A stretch of 64,000 nt of DNA from DMER01 sp003451645. Its GTDB lineage: Bacteria; Pseudomonadota; Alphaproteobacteria; Micropepsales; Micropepsaceae. The stretch covers positions 23,676-87,675 of the forward strand of contig DALYLR010000012.1 of assembly GCA_031976175.1 (NCBI GenBank). The letters run 5' to 3'. Under the pieces are notes generated by a model that saw nothing but the letters and a program-made list of their open reading frames with translations, was not told the origin of the DNA and made no database searches. The position numbers and the translations under genes were made by a program. Positions 61,159-64,000 of this stretch are shown here, piece after piece (position 1 is the first letter of the stretch; each line of letters begins with the position of its first letter).

Positions 61159-62544
61159 TCAAGTGCGCTGGACAGGACGCAAAGACAGCTTGTGGAAGCG
61201 CACCGCAAGAAGCAGGCATGAGAGGCAAATTCCCACAGCCAATCCGACGAAAAGCCCCGGGGCGCCGCCTCCAAGCGGGAATGCAACCAGCCAAGCTGCG
61301 GGCACGCCAACGAGCCACAGGGCCGAAACATGGATGAGTGCGGGCGTCATTGTATCCCCACGCCCCCTAAGTGCGCCGTTGGTGACGGTGGCGCTGGCGT
61401 CGAACACCAAGGTCAAGGCTGCGGCCATGATCAACCCGCTGGCCGCCGCGATCACGGGCTGGTCGCTCGTGTAAAGGCTCGCCAATTGCTGCGGGACAAT
61501 CTGAAACAAAATGGCAACAAGCCCGGTAATGCCCGCCGCCAAGACAATCCCCGTCCAGCCCGCGCGCGCGGCCTCAAGCCTATCGCCTGCGCCCACCGCA
61601 TGGCCGACGCGGATATTGGTGGCCGCGGATAGACCTACAATGAGCATGAACACAATGCCCGTCAGGTTGGTTGTTAATTGCTGTGCGGCCGCTGTCAGTG
61701 TCCCCATCAGGCCCGCCATCAGGATCATGGTCGAGAACGCGGCCTGATCGGCGCCAAGCAAGACCGCAATCGGTGCGCCAAGGCGTCCCATCTTCTTCAG
61801 ACGCGGCAAGACCGGGCCTGACGCCTGCCAAAGGCCATACTTTGCGGTGTCGGTGAACCGGAGGACCGCGGTGAGCGCCAACGCAAAAGCGAGCCAACGC
61901 ACGGCCGAGGTTGTCGCTATCGCGGTGACCGCGTCCCCTGACGGCCCGCCCAGCCATCCTGCAACCAACACGCCATCGAGCGCGAGGTTGAGCACATTGC
62001 ACACGGCCATGATGGCCAGCCCAAAATAGGGCTTTTTGATACTTTCCAAGAAATAGTTCGAGGCTATGTAGAGCAGCATGCCGGGCATGCCCCAGGCCAT
62101 TTGCAACGACACCAGACCCGCGCCGCGCGCCAGATCGTCATCGATCCCCAGTAGCCGCAAGATGCTCTCGACACCCAGAGACAATAGCGCCGCCGCCGCT
62201 CCAACCAAGGCTGCCGCGACGATCGCTGCCTTCAACGTGCGGCCACACTCCAGATAGTCCCCGGCACCAAACGCTTGCGAGGTCAAGATCATCGAACTTT
62301 GCAACAGACCGATTGAGGCGAGCATCAGGATCGATTGGATCGCAAGCGCTTGGCCCAAAAAGGCCAGTTCAATGCCCTTCGTCTGGCCGACCATGATGGT
62401 GTCGACGACAAAGAGCAGCGTGATCCCTGCCCTGGAGATCATGATCGGGGCGGCCAGCCTTAGAGTTGGCCAGGCGTTGCGGGACCAGAGGCCGGCGACC
62501 CTGCCCGCGCGCGCGCCAGTAGTGGCTTCGTTTTGAATGTCCAT
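61159..62544 (-). CDS. MATE family multidrug/toxin exporter
   Basis: The 461-residue transporter has twelve predicted helices in two bundles. An N-lobe signature WPTLRLAAPIMISRAGITLLFVVDTIMVGQ, LLQSSMILTSQAFGAGD, and the C-lobe AAFSTMILMAGLMGTLTAAAQQLTTNLTGIVFMLIVGLSAATNIRVGHAVGAGD match the NorM-like branch. It would expel cationic or aromatic compounds using a Na+ or H+ gradient. It lies 84 bases upstream of chvI and divergent from pckA. No ribosome site is strong. Confidence 0.93.
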   Translation of the reverse strand: MDIQNEATTGARAGRVAGLWSRNAWPTLRLAAPIMISRAGITLLFVVDTIMVGQTKGIELAFLGQALAIQSILMLASIGLLQSSMILTSQAFGAGDYLECGRTLKAAIVAAALVGAAAALLSLGVESILRLLGIDDDLARGAGLVSLQMAWGMPGMLLYIASNYFLESIKKPYFGLAIMAVCNVLNLALDGVLVAGWLGGPSGDAVTAIATTSAVRWLAFALALTAVLRFTDTAKYGLWQASGPVLPRLKKMGRLGAPIAVLLGADQAAFSTMILMAGLMGTLTAAAQQLTTNLTGIVFMLIVGLSAATNIRVGHAVGAGDRLEAARAGWTGIVLAAGITGLVAILFQIVPQQLASLYTSDQPVIAAASGLIMAAALTLVFDASATVTNGALRGRGDTMTPALIHVSALWLVGVPAAWLVAFPLGGGAPGLFVGLAVGICLSCLLLAVRFHKLSLRPVQRT

Positions 62545-62786
62545 TTACGGCAAAATGTCCCGTTCTGGGAAAAGTTGCGCCCTGCCTGATTGCCGCAGGG
62601 ACTGGTTTCTTAACGCCGCCTCTCATTTGGCATGTTCAGCTTATGGACTCTTGTTCACGGCCTGCCTATGTTCGCGCCCTACGAGCGACTGGCAAGGCGA
62701 AAAGACCTTGACCGGCACAAATCTTGACTATTCAAGGCAGGCAGGGGACGCAAGCGCCCCATTTGGAAACAGGGAAGACGGCAGAC
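62545..62786 (+). promoter_or_regulatory. Intergenic region between MATE and pckA
   Basis: 242 bases with no supported gene. It should hold the divergent promoters of MATE and pckA. I cannot place boxes with confidence. A short frame runs through part of it without family resemblance. Confidence 0.35.
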
Positions 62787-64000
62787 ATGCGGCAGGCGGG
62801 ACCTCAGATTTCGACGTTTGGTTTGGATGCACTTGGGTTCCGGAATGTCGCCAGTGCCGAATGGAACCTGCCCATGGCGGCCCTTGTCGAGCGCGCTGTC
62901 GCGCGCGGCGAAGGCCATGTCGCCAAGGACGGTCCGCTTGTCGTCAAGACTGGTATCCACACTGGCCGCTCCGCCGGCGACAAGTTTGTTGTCGTTGAGC
63001 CCTCGGTCGAAAAACACATTTGGTGGGCCAACAACAAGTCCATCACGCCTGCGCAGTTTGAAGCGCTGTTCCAAGGCTTCATGTCCTATGCTCAGAACAA
63101 GGAGCTGTTCGTCCAAGATTTATTCGGCGGCGCGGACCCCACCTACCGCCTGCCTGTCCGGGTTGTGACCGAACTCGCCTGGCATTCCCTGTTTATCCAG
63201 CATCTTCTGATCGAGCCTACCGCGGCCGAGCGCGAGGCGTTCCTGCCGGGCTTCACAATCATCGACTTCCCAGGCTTCCAGGCCGACCCCAAGGTGCATG
63301 GCACTGCTGGCGGAACCGTCATTGCGGTCTCATTTGAGCGCAAGCTGGTCTTGATCGGCGGCACCTCCTATGCGGGCGAGATGAAAAAGTCGGTCTTCAC
63401 GATCCTAAACTACCTCCTGCCGCCCAAGCATGTGATGCCGATGCATTGCAGCGTGAATGTGGGCAAGGATGGGGATGCGGCCGTGTTCTTTGGCCTGTCC
63501 GGCACGGGCAAGACGACGCTGTCGGCCGATCCGCACCGCACGCTCATTGGCGATGACGAGCATGGCTGGGGCGCCACGGGCACCTTCAACTTCGAGGGCG
63601 GCTGCTATGCCAAGATGATCCGCTTGTCGCCCGAGGCCGAGCCGGAAATCTATGCGACGACAAAGCGGTTCGGGACCGTGCTTGAGAATGTGGTCATGGA
63701 CCCTGTGACGCGGGAGCTCGATCTCAACGACGCGACGCTTGCTGAGAATTCGCGCGGCGCCTATCCGATCTCGTTTATCCCGAACGCCAGCCTTGAGGGC
63801 CGGGCGGGGCACCCTAAGAACATTATCATGCTGACAGCAGACGCGTTCGGCGTGCTGCCGCCAATCGCGAAGCTCACGGCTGCGCAGGCCATGTATCACT
63901 TCCTGTCTGGGTTTACCGCCAAGGTGGCAGGCACTGAGAAGGGTCTGGGCAAGGAGCCGCAGCCGACCTTCTCAACCTGCTTCGGCGCGCCGTTCATGCC
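62787..64000 (+). CDS. pckA: Phosphoenolpyruvate carboxykinase (ATP), 3' end outside the window
   Basis: The frame opens at ATG 62787, behind AGGGAAG, and runs to the window end without a stop. About 404 of the roughly 535 residues are visible. It converts oxaloacetate to phosphoenolpyruvate in gluconeogenesis. The P-loop is GLSGTGKTT at about 236-244; KTGIHTGRSAGDKFVV, SYAGEMKKSVFTILNYLLP, MHCSVNVG, LIGDDEHGWG, and FNFEGGCYAKMI are ATP-type landmarks, as is the SRGAYPISFIPNA stretch. In rhizobia pckA is a known target of the ChvI/PTS-Ntr circuit encoded just upstream. It is the last gene here. Confidence 0.95.
   Translation, partial: MRQAGPQISTFGLDALGFRNVASAEWNLPMAALVERAVARGEGHVAKDGPLVVKTGIHTGRSAGDKFVVVEPSVEKHIWWANNKSITPAQFEALFQGFMSYAQNKELFVQDLFGGADPTYRLPVRVVTELAWHSLFIQHLLIEPTAAEREAFLPGFTIIDFPGFQADPKVHGTAGGTVIAVSFERKLVLIGGTSYAGEMKKSVFTILNYLLPPKHVMPMHCSVNVGKDGDAAVFFGLSGTGKTTLSADPHRTLIGDDEHGWGATGTFNFEGGCYAKMIRLSPEAEPEIYATTKRFGTVLENVVMDPVTRELDLNDATLAENSRGAYPISFIPNASLEGRAGHPKNIIMLTADAFGVLPPIAKLTAAQAMYHFLSGFTAKVAGTEKGLGKEPQPTFSTCFGAPFM

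Overview
The window is a chromosomal segment of an alphaproteobacterium. The evidence is gene content and order. It carries lptA-lptB-rpoN-hpf-ptsN, the alphaproteobacterial families DUF1150 and TIGR02300 (FYDLN), and aroA-cmk-rpsA. It also has pyrF-trpFBA-accD-folC, tsaE-amgK-murU-addBA next to divL, and chvI-chvG-hprK(short)-EIIA-HPr beside pckA. DivL, BcsS and the truncated HprK narrow it to that class, but I cannot name the genus. One run of 100 Ns (6375-6474) shows this is a scaffolded draft assembly.

Layout. 1-6170: end of lptA, lptB, sigma-54, the hibernation factor and PTS-Ntr EIIA, then a DUF1150 gene and a fused pabB-pabC gene closed by a strong terminator. 6193-8247: an unusual single-gene insertion next to tRNA-Ala. 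It encodes a membrane-anchored protein with a Shedu-like PD-(D/E)XK nuclease core and a tail of 37-residue His/Asp/Lys repeats; the assembly gap lies inside these repeats. 8363-13019: TIGR02300, aroA, cmk, rpsA. 13147-15113: a secreted SnoaL-like protein and a cytochrome P450 lie between rpsA and ihfB. 15250-21801: ihfB, lapA, pyrF, trpFBA, accD, folC. 21857-30969 (minus): trxA, addA, addB, murU, amgK, tsaE. 31111-32696: a ferredoxin reductase and a putidaredoxin-type ferredoxin, plausible redox partners of the P450. 32706-37798 (minus): divL, whose phosphoacceptor position is Tyr instead of His, and a TonB-dependent receptor.

37799-58000 is mostly accessory DNA. It holds a cold-shock gene, a GyrI-like protein, a SnoaL-like protein, a secreted beta-trefoil repeat protein, ahcY, a complete DarT-DarG toxin-antitoxin pair with a reductase gene directly behind it, and GFA and DUF1203 proteins. 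It continues with a small cellulose-type exopolysaccharide operon (PilZ-less synthase, BcsS, GH8 glucanase), a Baeyer-Villiger monooxygenase, an orphan lipoprotein, a GNAT enzyme, a cluster with SUKH and barstar-like immunity-type proteins, and a TraB/GumN protein. 57391-61074 (minus) encodes the ChvI-ChvG two-component system with the PTS-Ntr proteins HprK, EIIA and HPr. A MATE exporter then separates it from pckA, which runs off the window end.

How the parts may connect. P450, ferredoxin and reductase, Baeyer-Villiger monooxygenase, two SnoaL-like proteins and the TonB receptor suggest uptake and oxidation of hydrophobic cyclic compounds. The receptor and the monooxygenase share the same palindromic upstream site, TGACA-N3-TGTCA. 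ptsN-rpoN at one end and hprK-EIIA-HPr-chvGI-pckA at the other place much of a nitrogen/carbon PTS regulatory circuit in one window. The most novel-looking items are the nuclease-like His/Asp-repeat membrane protein, the shared operator, the DarTG locus and the immunity-type cluster.
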